Under the pieces are notes generated by a model. That model was not told the origin of the DNA. It saw only the letters and a program-made list of their open reading frames with translations, and made no database searches. From Petropleomorpha daqingensis (GTDB lineage: Bacteria > Actinomycetota > Actinomycetes > Mycobacteriales > Geodermatophilaceae): a DNA stretch of 64,000 bases. The stretch is from contig NZ_JACBZT010000001.1 in NCBI RefSeq assembly GCF_013408985.1, forward strand, positions 3,162,001-3,226,000. Direction: 5' to 3'. The position numbers and the translations under genes are program-made. Shown piece after piece: positions 53,557-62,461 of this stretch (its first letter is position 1; the number at the start of each line of letters is the position of its first letter).

Positions 53557-54763
53557 GGCGACTGCGCAGGCCCCGAGCGCCCGGGCCCGCTCCACGACGA
53601 CCCGCCGTCCGGCCCGGTCGTGGCTGCGGCCGGTCGTCCTGGCCGTGCTGCTGATCGTGCTGCTCGTGCTGCCGCTCTACATCGAGGAGTTCTGGCTGCG
53701 CACCGGGTTCGCCGTCTTCGGCGCGGCCGTGGGTGCGATCGGGCTGAACCTGCTGGTGGGCACCAGCGGGCAGCTGTCGCTGGCCCACTCGTTCTTCCTC
53801 GCGGTCGGGGCGGTGACGTACACCTTCGTCTCCGGGGAGTCCGGCGGGCTCGGCGTCGCCGACCTCAAGGGGCTCGGGTGGCCCCCGCTCGTGGGCATGG
53901 TGCTCGGCGTCGTCGTCGCGGGCGTGGCCGGCCTGCTGTTCAGCCCGGTCGCGGCCCGCCTGCGCGGCATCTACCTCGGCGTCGCCTCCCTGGGCCTGGT
54001 CTTCATCGGCCTGCACGTGCTCAACAGCTGGACGTCGGTCACCGGCGGCTTCAACGGCCGCCGCGTCCCGGAGTTCTCGCTGTTCGGCTTCCACTTCGCC
54101 AGTCGTGACCCGCAGCTGTTCGTGCTGGGCATCCCCTTCCGGGAGGCGGAGCGGCTGTGGTACCTCGGCCTGGTCATCGCGCTGGCCGCCTACCTGTTCG
54201 CCCGCAACCTCCTGCGCAGCCGTCCGGGTCGGGCGCTGCAGACGCTGCGCGACAGCGAGGTCGCCGCGTCGGTGATGGGCGTGAACGTGCAGGCCTACAA
54301 GGCGCGCGTCTTCATGGTCAGCTCGATGTACGCCGGGCTGTCGGGCGTGCTCTACGCGCTCTCGATCGGCAGCATCGCCCCGGAGTCGTTCGGCCTGTTC
54401 GTCTCGATCCAGTACCTCGCGATGATCGTGCTCGGCGGGCTGGGCTCCGTGGGCGGAGCGGTGCTCGGCGCGGCCTTCGTCACCGCGCTGCCGCTGATCT
54501 TCCAGCGCTACGCCGACGCCATCCCCTTCGTCACCAGCGCCGGCGGCTCGGGGCTGGCGGCCGGCGAGGCGGCCCGCTACCTGTACGGCGCGGCGATCGT
54601 GCTCGTGATCATCTTCCTGCCCGGTGGCCTGGCCGGCATCCCGCAGCGCTTCCGGCGCCGGCGCGCCGGCCCTCCTGCCGAGCCGCCGTCGGCCCGAGCG
54701 CCCGAGTCTTCCCCGCAGTCCGTCCCGTCCGACCGTCCAGTGCAAAGGAGCACCCCCAGATGA
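53549..54763 (+). CDS. livM: Branched-chain amino acid-type ABC transporter permease (LivM)
   Basis: 404 residues from GTG inside the end of livH. An N-terminal charged region precedes about ten membrane segments; GLNLLVGTSGQLSLAHSFFLAVGA is the LivM signature, and LQTLRDSEVAASVMGVNVQAYKARVF is the coupling loop. The C-terminal tail is Ala/Pro/Ser-rich. Overlaps the binding-protein gene by 4 bp (ATGA). Confidence 0.94.
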   Translation: MSEATAQAPSARARSTTTRRPARSWLRPVVLAVLLIVLLVLPLYIEEFWLRTGFAVFGAAVGAIGLNLLVGTSGQLSLAHSFFLAVGAVTYTFVSGESGGLGVADLKGLGWPPLVGMVLGVVVAGVAGLLFSPVAARLRGIYLGVASLGLVFIGLHVLNSWTSVTGGFNGRRVPEFSLFGFHFASRDPQLFVLGIPFREAERLWYLGLVIALAAYLFARNLLRSRPGRALQTLRDSEVAASVMGVNVQAYKARVFMVSSMYAGLSGVLYALSIGSIAPESFGLFVSIQYLAMIVLGGLGSVGGAVLGAAFVTALPLIFQRYADAIPFVTSAGGSGLAAGEAARYLYGAAIVLVIIFLPGGLAGIPQRFRRRRAGPPAEPPSARAPESSPQSVPSDRPVQRSTPR

Positions 54764-56007
54764 GGATCGAGAAGTTCCCCCGGGCCGCGGCGGTGATCGC
54801 AGCTGCCGTGGTCGTGGCCGCCACCGGTTGCAGCACCAAGGCGGACAACGGCTCCAGCAGCGGAGGGGGGAGTTCCGGTGACGTCGCCACGGACGTCGGC
54901 ATCGAGGGCAAGACCATCAGCCTGGGTGTCCTCACCGACCTGACCGGCGTCTTCGCCGCGCTCGGCAAGGACATCACCAACGCGAACACGCTGTACTGGT
55001 CCGACCACAAGGTGTGCGACACCTACGACGTGAAGCTGAACGTCCAGGACACCGGCTACGTCCCGCAGACCGGCGTCCAGCTCTACAGCTCGATCAAGGA
55101 CAGCATCCTCGCGATGCAGCAGACGATCGGCTCACCGATCAACACCGCGCTGGCCCAGGACTACGAGGCCGACCAGATCGTCAACTTCCCCTCCGCCTGG
55201 GGCGAGACGCTCACGCAGATCCCCGGCACCGGCGTCCTCGGGCCGACGTACGACGTCGAGATGTCCAACGGTTACGACTACCTCTTCAAGCAGGGGCTGC
55301 TGAAGGAGGGCGACACCGTCGGCCACATCTACTTCGAGGGCGAGTACGGCGCGACCGGCCTCGCCGGCACCAAGAAGGTCGCCGAGGAGAAGAACCTCAA
55401 GGTCGTCGAGGCCCAGATCAAGTCCACCGACCAGGACATGAGCGCGCAGGTCAGCCAGTTCGCGGCGGCCGGCGTGAAGCTCATCGCCCTGACCGTGGCC
55501 CCGACGCAGACCGCGTCGGTGGCGGCGGCGGCGCAGGCCCAGGGGCTCGACGTGCCGATCCTCGGCAGCAACCCGGTCTACGCCCCGGGTCTGCTGCAGG
55601 GCCCGACGGCGCAGTGGCTGAAGGACCACCTGTACGTCGCGGCTCCCATCGGCACCTTCGAGAACCACGAGGACATCCTCGACGCCTACAAGAAGGCCTA
55701 CCCCGACGTCGCGGCCCCCAGCGCCGGCGGTGTGCTGCTCGGCTACGGCATGTCCACGGTGATGAACCAGGTGCTCGACAAGGCCTGCGACAACGGCGAC
55801 CTGACCCGCAAGGGCGTGCTCGACGCGTTCAACGGCCTGACCAACATCGACACCGGCGGCCTCATCGTCCCGATCGACGCCTTCAAGCTCGGCCAGTCGC
55901 CCAGCTTGCAGAGCTACATCGAGCAGCCGGCCGACGTGCCCGGCGGCGCGAAGATCGTGCAGGACGCGTTCGAGGGGCAGTTCGCGGAGAGCCTGGCCGG
56001 GAGCTGA
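54760..56007 (+). CDS. livJ: Branched-chain amino acid-type ABC substrate-binding lipoprotein (LivJ/K family)
   Basis: 415 residues. AAGGAG is 9 nt before the ATG. MRIEKFPRAAAVIAAAVVVAATGC is a lipoprotein signal with lipobox (ATGC). The mature part is a Leu/Ile/Val-binding-protein fold: ISLGVLTDLTGVFAALGKD start, and IALTVAPTQTASVAAAAQAQG in the second lobe. The actual ligand may be another amino acid, amide or aromatic compound. A binding protein as last gene is less usual than first. A long hairpin follows. Confidence 0.92.
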   Translation: MRIEKFPRAAAVIAAAVVVAATGCSTKADNGSSSGGGSSGDVATDVGIEGKTISLGVLTDLTGVFAALGKDITNANTLYWSDHKVCDTYDVKLNVQDTGYVPQTGVQLYSSIKDSILAMQQTIGSPINTALAQDYEADQIVNFPSAWGETLTQIPGTGVLGPTYDVEMSNGYDYLFKQGLLKEGDTVGHIYFEGEYGATGLAGTKKVAEEKNLKVVEAQIKSTDQDMSAQVSQFAAAGVKLIALTVAPTQTASVAAAAQAQGLDVPILGSNPVYAPGLLQGPTAQWLKDHLYVAAPIGTFENHEDILDAYKKAYPDVAAPSAGGVLLGYGMSTVMNQVLDKACDNGDLTRKGVLDAFNGLTNIDTGGLIVPIDAFKLGQSPSLQSYIEQPADVPGGAKIVQDAFEGQFAESLAGS

Positions 56008-56013
56008 CCGGCG

Positions 56014-56056
56014 CCGCGGGCGGCGCCTCCCGGTTTCCGGGAGGCGTCGCCCGCGG
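56014..56056. terminator. Bidirectional terminator after livJ
   Basis: A 20-bp stem (56014-56033 with 56037-56056) with one G-T wobble and a TTT loop lies exactly between the livJ stop and the stop of the convergent MFS gene. It should end both transcripts. Confidence 0.85.
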
Positions 56057-57208
56057 TCACAGCCGGCCCAGCCGGGCCGGGCGCACCAGCCGGAGCGTCA
56101 GCAGCGCGGTGGCTCCACCGGCCACCACGAGGGGCAGCCAGTCCGCGGTCCGGTGGGCGGTCGCCGTCACCAGGTAGGGAGCGGCGAAGCCGAGATACGC
56201 CACGGCCAGGAAGGCGGCCGTCAACGCCCCGCGCCGGGTGGGGGCGGCCAGCCGTCCGGTGAGCGTCAGCCCGGCGGCGAGGCAGAGACCGCCGCCGGCA
56301 CCGAAGAGAGGGGCGGCGGCGACCAGCCAGGCCAGCGCATCGGTCGCCACGAACAACGCCGCGCTCGCGCACCCGGCGGTCCCGAGCGCGGTGCCGACGA
56401 CGGCCGCCCAGCTGCCGAGACGGCGTTGCGCGGGGGCGACCAGTGCACCGGCGCCGAGCGTGACCCCGGCGAGCGCCCCGACGACGGCCACCCCGGTGCC
56501 CGGCAGCGTCCCCAGCAGCGGCACGGCCGACACGATCGTGCTCGGGAAGGCGTAGACGCACACCGCTACAGGGGCCAGGACGCCGGCCGCCAGCCCGACG
56601 TCGCCCTTGCGGATCAGCGGATCCGGGGAGGGGAGGTGGCCGCCGACGCGCGTCCGGCGATGGTTCGTCTCGGGCAGCCCGGCGGCGACGGCGACGCCGG
56701 TCCCCGCCACCGCCGCGTGCACCAGGTAGGGCAGCACGGTCGGTGCCGGCCCGAACTGCCCGAGCAGCCCGCTGGTCAGCGGTCCGAGCGAGAACCCCGC
56801 CGTCATGGCGAAGGCCGCGCGGCGGCCTCCCGCGCCCTCGCCCGACGCCGCGGACAGCTCGGCCACCCACGCGCTGCCGACGCTGAAGACGACGCCGCTG
56901 ACCACGCCCTGCAGGAAGCGCGCGGCGAAGAGCAGGGGCACCGAGTCGCCGGCCGCCGCGAAGGCGAGGGAGGCCAGCACGGACAGGGCGATGCCGGGAA
57001 GGGCGACCGGGCGGCGGCCGAGCCGGTCGGAGAGCGGGCCGCCGACGAGCAGCGCGGGCACCAGACCCGCGGCGTAGCACCCGAAGAGCGCCGTGAGCAC
57101 CTCAGGGGACAGCCCCAACCGGTCCCGGTAGATCAGCAGCAGCGGAACCGGCACGTTGGTGCCGGCCGCGACGGTGAACAGCGCGAGGACGCCCCGCCTC
57201 CACGGCAC
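56057..57208 (-). CDS. MFS transporter
   Basis: 383 residues from GTG. About twelve membrane segments, with the MFS motif A GGPLSDRLGRRPVALPG between segments 2 and 3 and a typical charged central loop (PETNHRRTRVGG). Probably a drug or metabolite exporter; substrate unknown. It lies 37 bp downstream of the NRDE gene on the same strand. Confidence 0.88.
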   Translation of the reverse strand: MPWRRGVLALFTVAAGTNVPVPLLLIYRDRLGLSPEVLTALFGCYAAGLVPALLVGGPLSDRLGRRPVALPGIALSVLASLAFAAAGDSVPLLFAARFLQGVVSGVVFSVGSAWVAELSAASGEGAGGRRAAFAMTAGFSLGPLTSGLLGQFGPAPTVLPYLVHAAVAGTGVAVAAGLPETNHRRTRVGGHLPSPDPLIRKGDVGLAAGVLAPVAVCVYAFPSTIVSAVPLLGTLPGTGVAVVGALAGVTLGAGALVAPAQRRLGSWAAVVGTALGTAGCASAALFVATDALAWLVAAAPLFGAGGGLCLAAGLTLTGRLAAPTRRGALTAAFLAVAYLGFAAPYLVTATAHRTADWLPLVVAGGATALLTLRLVRPARLGRL

Positions 57209-57245
57209 CGGCCCAACCTAGGACGTCGGCGGCCGCCCGGCCCGC

Positions 57246-57929
57246 TCAGGCCTCCAGAGCCTGCCAGGGTTCGGTGGTCCAGGGCCGGCGGGAGTGCTCG
57301 AGGTGCAACCGGCCGGGGGCAGCCTCGATGAGCTCGCCGAAGACGGTCGCGTAGACCATCCCGTCCTGCTCGTGGCGGACCACCAGCGCGCCCGGGTCGT
57401 CCTGCGGCGGCTCCTTGGCCACCAGGGTGCGCCAGCCGTCGGGGTGCACCGCCTCGCTGAACGCCGGCAGCCACCGGTCGGCCTTGCGGTCCTCCGGGCC
57501 GCCCGACGTGACCATCCACGTGCCCTCGGCGTGCTCGGTCACGGCCAGGCCCGCGCCGTCGAAGTCCCAGGTGGTCAGCCGGTCCGGCGCCGCGAGCACG
57601 AGCAGGAAGCTCGCCATGCCGTCGAGCGCGACGTGCTCCAGCCAGTCGGGACCGTGCTCGACGCCGAGCAGCGGCAGCACGCCGCGGCTGGGTGCGCCCG
57701 GGTCGGCGTCGCGCTTCTGGGGCCGGTTGAGCACCAGGGCGGTGACCCCGGTGCCGACATCGGTGGCGCACCAGGTGCCGCCCGCCGTCCGGTCGCGGCC
57801 GCCGACGACGTCGGGCTGTCCGGGCCACCAGCGGCCCGGGTCGTCGAACTCGCGGGAGGTCAGCTCGTCGCGCAGCGCCAGGATCCGCACCGGCGCTCCG
57901 GACACCCAGCGGACGACGACCGTGCACAC
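57246..57929 (-). CDS. NRDE/TANGO2-family protein
   Basis: 227 residues. The true start is the GTG at 57927-57929, giving Met-Cys-Thr-Val-Val-Val, the conserved N-terminus of the family in which Cys2 is thought to be an Ntn-type residue. The NRDE motif itself reads LNRPQKRDADPGAPSRG, so Asp-Glu of NRDE are replaced by Pro-Gln. Other family features: DWLEHVALDGMASFLLVLAAPDRL and the C-terminal VVRHEQDGMVYATVF. Eukaryotic TANGO2 is linked to lipid and heme handling; the bacterial role is unclear. The frame is open upstream but lacks the family start. Confidence 0.8.
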   Translation of the reverse strand: MCTVVVRWVSGAPVRILALRDELTSREFDDPGRWWPGQPDVVGGRDRTAGGTWCATDVGTGVTALVLNRPQKRDADPGAPSRGVLPLLGVEHGPDWLEHVALDGMASFLLVLAAPDRLTTWDFDGAGLAVTEHAEGTWMVTSGGPEDRKADRWLPAFSEAVHPDGWRTLVAKEPPQDDPGALVVRHEQDGMVYATVFGELIEAAPGRLHLEHSRRPWTTEPWQALEA

Positions 57930-57970
57930 GCTGCCGATCGTCCCAGGTGCGGACGACGCCCGCCCGTGCG

Positions 57971-58189
57971 CTACCGCCAGCGGCTGACCGTCGCCGACCA
58001 GCGGGAGAGCGACGACGTGCGGTGCTTGGTCCGCGCGGCTTCCTGGAGGAAGTCGGCGGGGCTGAGCCGGCAGCCGCTCGGGCAGTCGACCTCGACCGGG
58101 CGGCCGTCGATCCAGGCCACCGCGGTGGCGTGCCCGCAGCGCGGGCAGGTCTCCCAGGTGACCCGTTCGATCACGCCGCCCCCCGACAC
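57971..58189 (-). CDS. Small zinc-ribbon-like protein
   Basis: 72 residues. Two cysteine pairs (CPRCGH and CPSGC) about 20 residues apart suggest a small zinc ribbon. A GTG five codons later is an alternative start. It lies 41 bp upstream of the NRDE gene on the same strand and is divergent from the LacI regulator. Confidence 0.55.
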   Translation of the reverse strand: MSGGGVIERVTWETCPRCGHATAVAWIDGRPVEVDCPSGCRLSPADFLQEAARTKHRTSSLSRWSATVSRWR

Positions 58190-58309
58190 CGTCCATGCTG
58201 GATGGATTCAGCTGGTTCAGTGAAGGACCGGTCCGGACGCCTGTCAAACCGGGCGGTGGGGCCGGTGAGAACACCCTGGTGAGGCGTTCGGCGTGCCAGA
58301 CTCCGCGAC

Positions 58310-59314
58310 GTGGAGCGGCGAGTCACGCTGCAGGACGTCGCCGAGCGCGCCGGCACGTCCCGGACCACGGCGCACTACGTCCTCACCGGGCGCGACCGCG
58401 AGATGCGGATCGGGGAGGACACCCGGCGCCGGGTGCTGCGCGCGGCCAACGAGCTGCGCTACCGGCCCGACCTCATGGCGCGCGGCCTCCGGACGCAGGT
58501 GACCCGCACGATCGCCCTGATCGCCGACGCCGTGGCGAGCGAGGCGTACGCCGGCGACCTGGTGGCCGGGGCGCTCGCGGCGACCGCGGCCCGCGGCTAC
58601 CTGCTGTTCGTGTGCGAGACGGGGGAGGACGCCGAGCTCGAGGAGGCGCTGGTCGAGGAACTGCTGGCCCGGCACGTCGACGCCTTCCTCTACGCCACGT
58701 ACTTCACCCGGGACGTCGTCGTCCCGGCGGCCCTGCGCGACCAGCGCGTGGCGCTGCTCAACTGCCGGGCTCCGGGGCTGCCCTCCGTCGTCCCGGACGA
58801 GGTCGGGGCGGGCCGGACGGCGGCGGAGGCGCTGCTGTCGGCCGGCTATCGCGACGGCATCTGGCTGGTGGGGGAGCCGGCGCCGCACGTCGTCGCCTCG
58901 GTGGAGCGGCTGCGGGGGATCGAGGAGGCCCTGACGGCGGCCGGCGTGCGGGCGGCGGGCACGGTCCCCTGCGCCTGGTGGCCGGAGTCGGCCTTCGAGC
59001 GCTTCGGCGCCCTGCTCGACGACGGGCAGGAGCCCGCCGCGGTCATCTGCGCCAACGACCGCGTCGCCATGGGCGTCTACCAAGCGCTCGCCGTCCGCGG
59101 TCGCCGCGTCCCCGACGACCTCGCCGTCGTCTCGTTCGACGACTCCGACCTCGCGGTCTGGCTGCACCCCGCGCTGACCAGCGTGGCCCTCCCGCACCGC
59201 GAGCTGGCGGCGATCGCCGTCGACCTGCTGCTGGGGGAGGGCGGCCCGCCGCCGGGGGAGCACCGGGTGCCGATGCCGTTGCGCCGGCGGGAGTCGGTCG
59301 CGGTGCGGGGATAG
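58310..59314 (+). CDS. LacI-family transcriptional regulator
   Basis: 334 residues from GTG. Helix-turn-helix VTLQDVAERAGTSRTTAHYVLTGRD: the usual VSRVLN-type second helix reads TAHYVLTG, an atypical recognition sequence. The sensor domain has the standard ends (VICANDRVAMGVYQAL, VVSFDDSDLAVWLHPALTSV). No obvious sugar operon is adjacent, so its targets are elsewhere or it acts on its own promoter. Confidence 0.9.
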   Translation: MERRVTLQDVAERAGTSRTTAHYVLTGRDREMRIGEDTRRRVLRAANELRYRPDLMARGLRTQVTRTIALIADAVASEAYAGDLVAGALAATAARGYLLFVCETGEDAELEEALVEELLARHVDAFLYATYFTRDVVVPAALRDQRVALLNCRAPGLPSVVPDEVGAGRTAAEALLSAGYRDGIWLVGEPAPHVVASVERLRGIEEALTAAGVRAAGTVPCAWWPESAFERFGALLDDGQEPAAVICANDRVAMGVYQALAVRGRRVPDDLAVVSFDDSDLAVWLHPALTSVALPHRELAAIAVDLLLGEGGPPPGEHRVPMPLRRRESVAVRG

Positions 59315-59473
59315 CTCTCGGTTTGCCGACGGGGACCGCCACCCCCAGGATGAGGACGACGAGGCATTGCCCGCGTCGGGTGGAGGGGGACTCCCCGGCG
59401 GGGCTCCGGACCGGGTTCCGAGCGCGAGCTCCCTGGTTCGGCTTGCCCGCGAACCGGACGGCCAGAACGACGA

Positions 59474-59503
59474 AGCGGCTCCGTCCCGGAGGACGAAGCC
59501 GCT
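59474..59503 (-). terminator. Candidate terminator after tRNA-Lys
   Basis: AGCGGCT (59474-59480) and AGCCGCT (59497-59503) form a 7-bp stem with a further small TCCG/CGGA pairing inside the loop, 14 bp beyond the tRNA 3' end. A second hairpin (GGTTCG/CGAACC, near 59434-59456) follows. The rest of the 59315-59517 gap shows nothing else. Confidence 0.45.
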
Positions 59504-59517
59504 GGTCGAGCGAGAGG

Positions 59518-59590
<73 letters not shown>

Positions 59591-59774
59591 GTGTCGCCCG
59601 CTCCGAACGGGCGCCGGGGGAGAACGATACCAGCGCGATCCGGCCGGACGACGAGCGGGCGGGTGGAACAGCTCACGTGCTGCCCATTCTGTCGCTCGAA
59701 CGTGGACACTGAGGGCTGGACCAGCGCGTCTGCGGGTCCGAGACGGCGGACGGGGATCGAGAGGGGTCGAAGCG

Positions 59775-61025
59775 GTGCGACGCACAGCCGCAGTGATCGC
59801 GGGGGCCCTGCTGCTCCTCGCCGGGTGCAACGACGGTGCGAAGAGCGGCAGTGACGCCTCCGGCTCGTCGTCGTCCTCCGCTCCCGCCGCGCCGGCGCAG
59901 GTGGCGGTCTCGCCCGCCGACGGCGCCACCGATGTCTCCCCGGTCGAGCCGCTGGAGATCACGGTCACCGGCGGACGGCTCGCCGACGTGACCGTCGTCG
60001 ACGCCGCCGGCAACCCGGTGACCGGCACGGCCGCCGAGGCGCCGGCCGACGCCGCCGCGACCTCCAGCGCGTCCTCGTCGCCGTCCAGCTCGCCGTCCGC
60101 CGCCCCCGAAGCGGTCACCGAGGTGTGGACGCCGGACGCCCAGCTGTCCTACGGCAGCACCTACACGCTCACCGCGACGGCCACGAACGCCGACGACAAG
60201 GAGGCGAAGGCGGCGACCACGTTCACGACCGTGACGCCGCAGTCGCTGAGCACGCCGTCGATCGGTCCGCTGAACGGGATGACCGTCGGCGTCGGGTTGC
60301 CGATCCGCGTCTACTTCGACGACCCGGTCGCCGACAAGGCCGCCGTCGAGAGCCACCTGCTGGTCACCTCGTCGCAGCAGACCGACGGCGTCTGGAGCTG
60401 GGTGAACGACGCCGAGGTGCACTTCCGGCCCTCCACCTACTGGCCGGCCGACACCGACGTCACGCTGAACGCCGACCTCTACGGCGTGAACTTCGGCGAC
60501 GGGGTCTGGGGCGAGAAGAACCGCACGGTGTCCTTCCACGTCGGGCCGAAGCACGTCTCCGTCGCCGACGCCGGCGCGCACACCCTGACCGTCTACGACG
60601 GCGACCAGGTCGTGCAGACCTTCCCGATGAGCGCGGGCAGCAACGCCAACCCGACCCGCAACGGCGTGCACGTGGTCACCGAGATGAACCGCTCGATGGT
60701 CATGGACTCCAGCACGTTCGGGCTCGCGGTCGACGCCCCCGGCGGCTACCGGGCCGACGTCGAGTACGCCACCCGGATCTCCAACAACGGCGAGTTCGTG
60801 CACGCCGCGCCGTGGTCGGTCGGCTCGCAGGGCCACGCCAACGTCTCGCACGGCTGCATCAACCTGTCCACCGACCGGGCGGCCTGGTTCTTCAACTTCT
60901 CCCAGCCCGGTGACGTCGTCGAGGTGAAGAACTCGATCGGCCCGCAGCTGTCCCGCGCCGACGGCGACATCTTCGACTGGACGATCAGCTGGGAGGACTG
61001 GAAGGCCGGCAGCGCGCTGAAGTGA
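59775..61025 (+). CDS. L,D-transpeptidase lipoprotein with Ig-like domains
   Basis: 416 residues from GTG. MRRTAAVIAGALLLLAGCNDG is a lipoprotein signal (lipobox LAGC). A Ser/Ala-rich linker, two Ig-like domains (about residues 40-260) and then the YkuD catalytic domain follow, with nucleophile Cys361 in SHGCINLS and the upstream histidine in FVHAAPWS. It makes 3-3 cross-links in peptidoglycan and is usually resistant to classic penicillins, as in the mycobacterial LdtMt2 group. The next gene overlaps by 4 bp. Confidence 0.95.
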   Translation: MRRTAAVIAGALLLLAGCNDGAKSGSDASGSSSSSAPAAPAQVAVSPADGATDVSPVEPLEITVTGGRLADVTVVDAAGNPVTGTAAEAPADAAATSSASSSPSSSPSAAPEAVTEVWTPDAQLSYGSTYTLTATATNADDKEAKAATTFTTVTPQSLSTPSIGPLNGMTVGVGLPIRVYFDDPVADKAAVESHLLVTSSQQTDGVWSWVNDAEVHFRPSTYWPADTDVTLNADLYGVNFGDGVWGEKNRTVSFHVGPKHVSVADAGAHTLTVYDGDQVVQTFPMSAGSNANPTRNGVHVVTEMNRSMVMDSSTFGLAVDAPGGYRADVEYATRISNNGEFVHAAPWSVGSQGHANVSHGCINLSTDRAAWFFNFSQPGDVVEVKNSIGPQLSRADGDIFDWTISWEDWKAGSALK

Positions 61026-61837
61026 GCGGCGTCCGGGACGTCGTCCTCCTGACCCTCGGTTGGGAGGACCTGCCGCGCAGCGTCTCCGTCGAGGGGGCGC
61101 CCGCGCACGAGCGGCTGCGCGAGCCCGTGCCCGGCGTGCTGCTGCTGTGCGACGGCGGCTGGCTGCTGCTCGACACCGGCTTCAACACCGCCCTGCTGCA
61201 CGACCCGGCCCTGCGGCGGCGCTTCCACGGCGATCCGTCGTCCCGCGCGATCCTGCCCGGCCCCGGCGAGCCGCTGGAGGAGGCGCTGGCGCACGCCGGC
61301 ATCGAGCCGGACGAGGTGCACGCCGTCGGCCTCTCGCACCTGCACCTCGACCACGTCGGCGGCCTGCGGCACTTCGTCGGCCGGCCGGTGCACTGCCAGC
61401 GCCGGGAGCTGGAGTTCGGGCTCACCGACGAGGCCGAGCAGCACGCGATCTACCGCATCGACTTCGACGACCCGCGGCACGACTGGCGCCTGGCCGACGG
61501 CGACGTCGAGATCGCCCCCGGCGTCACGGCGGTCCTCACCGCCGGTCACACACCGGGGCACCAGAGCTTCGTCGTCGACTTCGACGAGAGCGTCGGCGGC
61601 GGCGGGATGGTCCTGGCCTTCGACGCCGCGGACCTGGCCGTGGAGAACATCGACCAGGAGCTGCCGATCGGCGGCCGGGTGCACGCGACGCCCGAGGAGT
61701 GCGTCGAGCAGGTCCGGCGGCTGAAGTCGATCGCCGCCGCCCGCGGCTACCCGCTGGTGCCCGGCCACGACCCGCTGGTCTGGCCGGCGCTCACCCGCGA
61801 GACGGCGCAGCGGTTCGGCCGCACGCCGGCCCGCTGA
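61022..61837 (+). CDS. Metallo-beta-lactamase-fold hydrolase, lactonase-like
   Basis: 271 residues from GTG overlapping the L,D-transpeptidase stop (GTGA). Zinc motif SHLHLDHVGG (HxHxDH), then AGHTPGHQS (third His), AFDAAD (Asp) and PGHDPLVW (final His). The order and spacing fit the N-acyl-homoserine lactonase type (AiiA/AttM) more than beta-lactamases. The substrate is not proven. Cytoplasmic. Confidence 0.87.
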   Translation: MSGVRDVVLLTLGWEDLPRSVSVEGAPAHERLREPVPGVLLLCDGGWLLLDTGFNTALLHDPALRRRFHGDPSSRAILPGPGEPLEEALAHAGIEPDEVHAVGLSHLHLDHVGGLRHFVGRPVHCQRRELEFGLTDEAEQHAIYRIDFDDPRHDWRLADGDVEIAPGVTAVLTAGHTPGHQSFVVDFDESVGGGGMVLAFDAADLAVENIDQELPIGGRVHATPEECVEQVRRLKSIAAARGYPLVPGHDPLVWPALTRETAQRFGRTPAR

Positions 61838-61910
61838 GTTTCCGGTCCGACCTCGTCGGGAACCCCCTGACGCGAACTGCTGTCACGGGGGCTGATCCGA
61901 GGAGTGGGAC

Positions 61911-62399
61911 GTGGACACCTGGCTGATCGTGCTCATCGTCGTCGTGGTGGTGATCCTGCTGGCCGTGCTGGCGCTCGCCATGACCAAGCGGAACGGCGCC
62001 GCGAGGGTGCGCAAGCAGGAGCAGGCGCGCGAGCACCTGCAGGAGGCCCAGGTCCGTGCGGCCCGGGCCGACCAACAGCAGGCGCTGGCCGAGGAGCAGG
62101 CCGCCCGCGCCCGCCGCGAGCAGGCCGAGGCCCAGGAGCGCGCCGCCCGCGCCGAGCGGGAGGCGCGCGAGATGCACGCCTCCGCGCACGAGGACCGCTC
62201 CGCCGCCGAGCAGCTGCGGGCCAAGGCCGAGAAGCTCGCACCGGGGCTCAGCGCCCAGCACGACGGCGCGCCGCACCACGGCGCCCCGCAGGACGCGGGC
62301 TACGACACCGCCTACGACACGGCGCCGCAGGGCCGCACCCCTGAGTCCGGGCTGCCCCAGCACACGCAGCAGACCGAGGGCGGGTCCACCCGCCGCTGA
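61911..62399 (+). CDS. Membrane-anchored coiled-coil hypothetical protein
   Basis: 162 residues from GTG with ribosome site GAGGAG at 61899-61904. One N-terminal membrane helix (DTWLIVLIVVVVVILLAVLALAM), then an Ala/Arg/Glu/Gln-rich coiled coil (about 35-120) and a disordered His/Gln/Gly tail. Similar small proteins are common in actinobacteria with no assigned role. Confidence 0.75.
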   Translation: MDTWLIVLIVVVVVILLAVLALAMTKRNGAARVRKQEQAREHLQEAQVRAARADQQQALAEEQAARARREQAEAQERAARAEREAREMHASAHEDRSAAEQLRAKAEKLAPGLSAQHDGAPHHGAPQDAGYDTAYDTAPQGRTPESGLPQHTQQTEGGSTRR

Positions 62400-62406
62400 G
62401 TTTTCG

Positions 62407-62457
62407 CCCTCCGGGCAGTCGATGGTCTGAGAAGGTCGACGTCGACTGCCCGGAGGG
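62407..62457 (+). promoter_or_regulatory. 16-bp hairpin enclosing the ribosome site of the BNR gene
   Basis: CCCTCCGGGCAGTCGA (62407-62422) and TCGACTGCCCGGAGGG (62442-62457) are perfect reverse complements with a 19-nt loop. The right arm contains GGAGGG, the ribosome site of the gene starting at 62462. It may be a terminator for the upstream gene, a translational switch, or both. Confidence 0.65.
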
Positions 62458-62461
62458 ACCC

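Noticed and set aside
59315-59517. An integration site or mobile element next to tRNA-Lys
   Set aside because: No integrase, direct repeat of the tRNA 3' end or change of gene content was found in the surrounding sequence.
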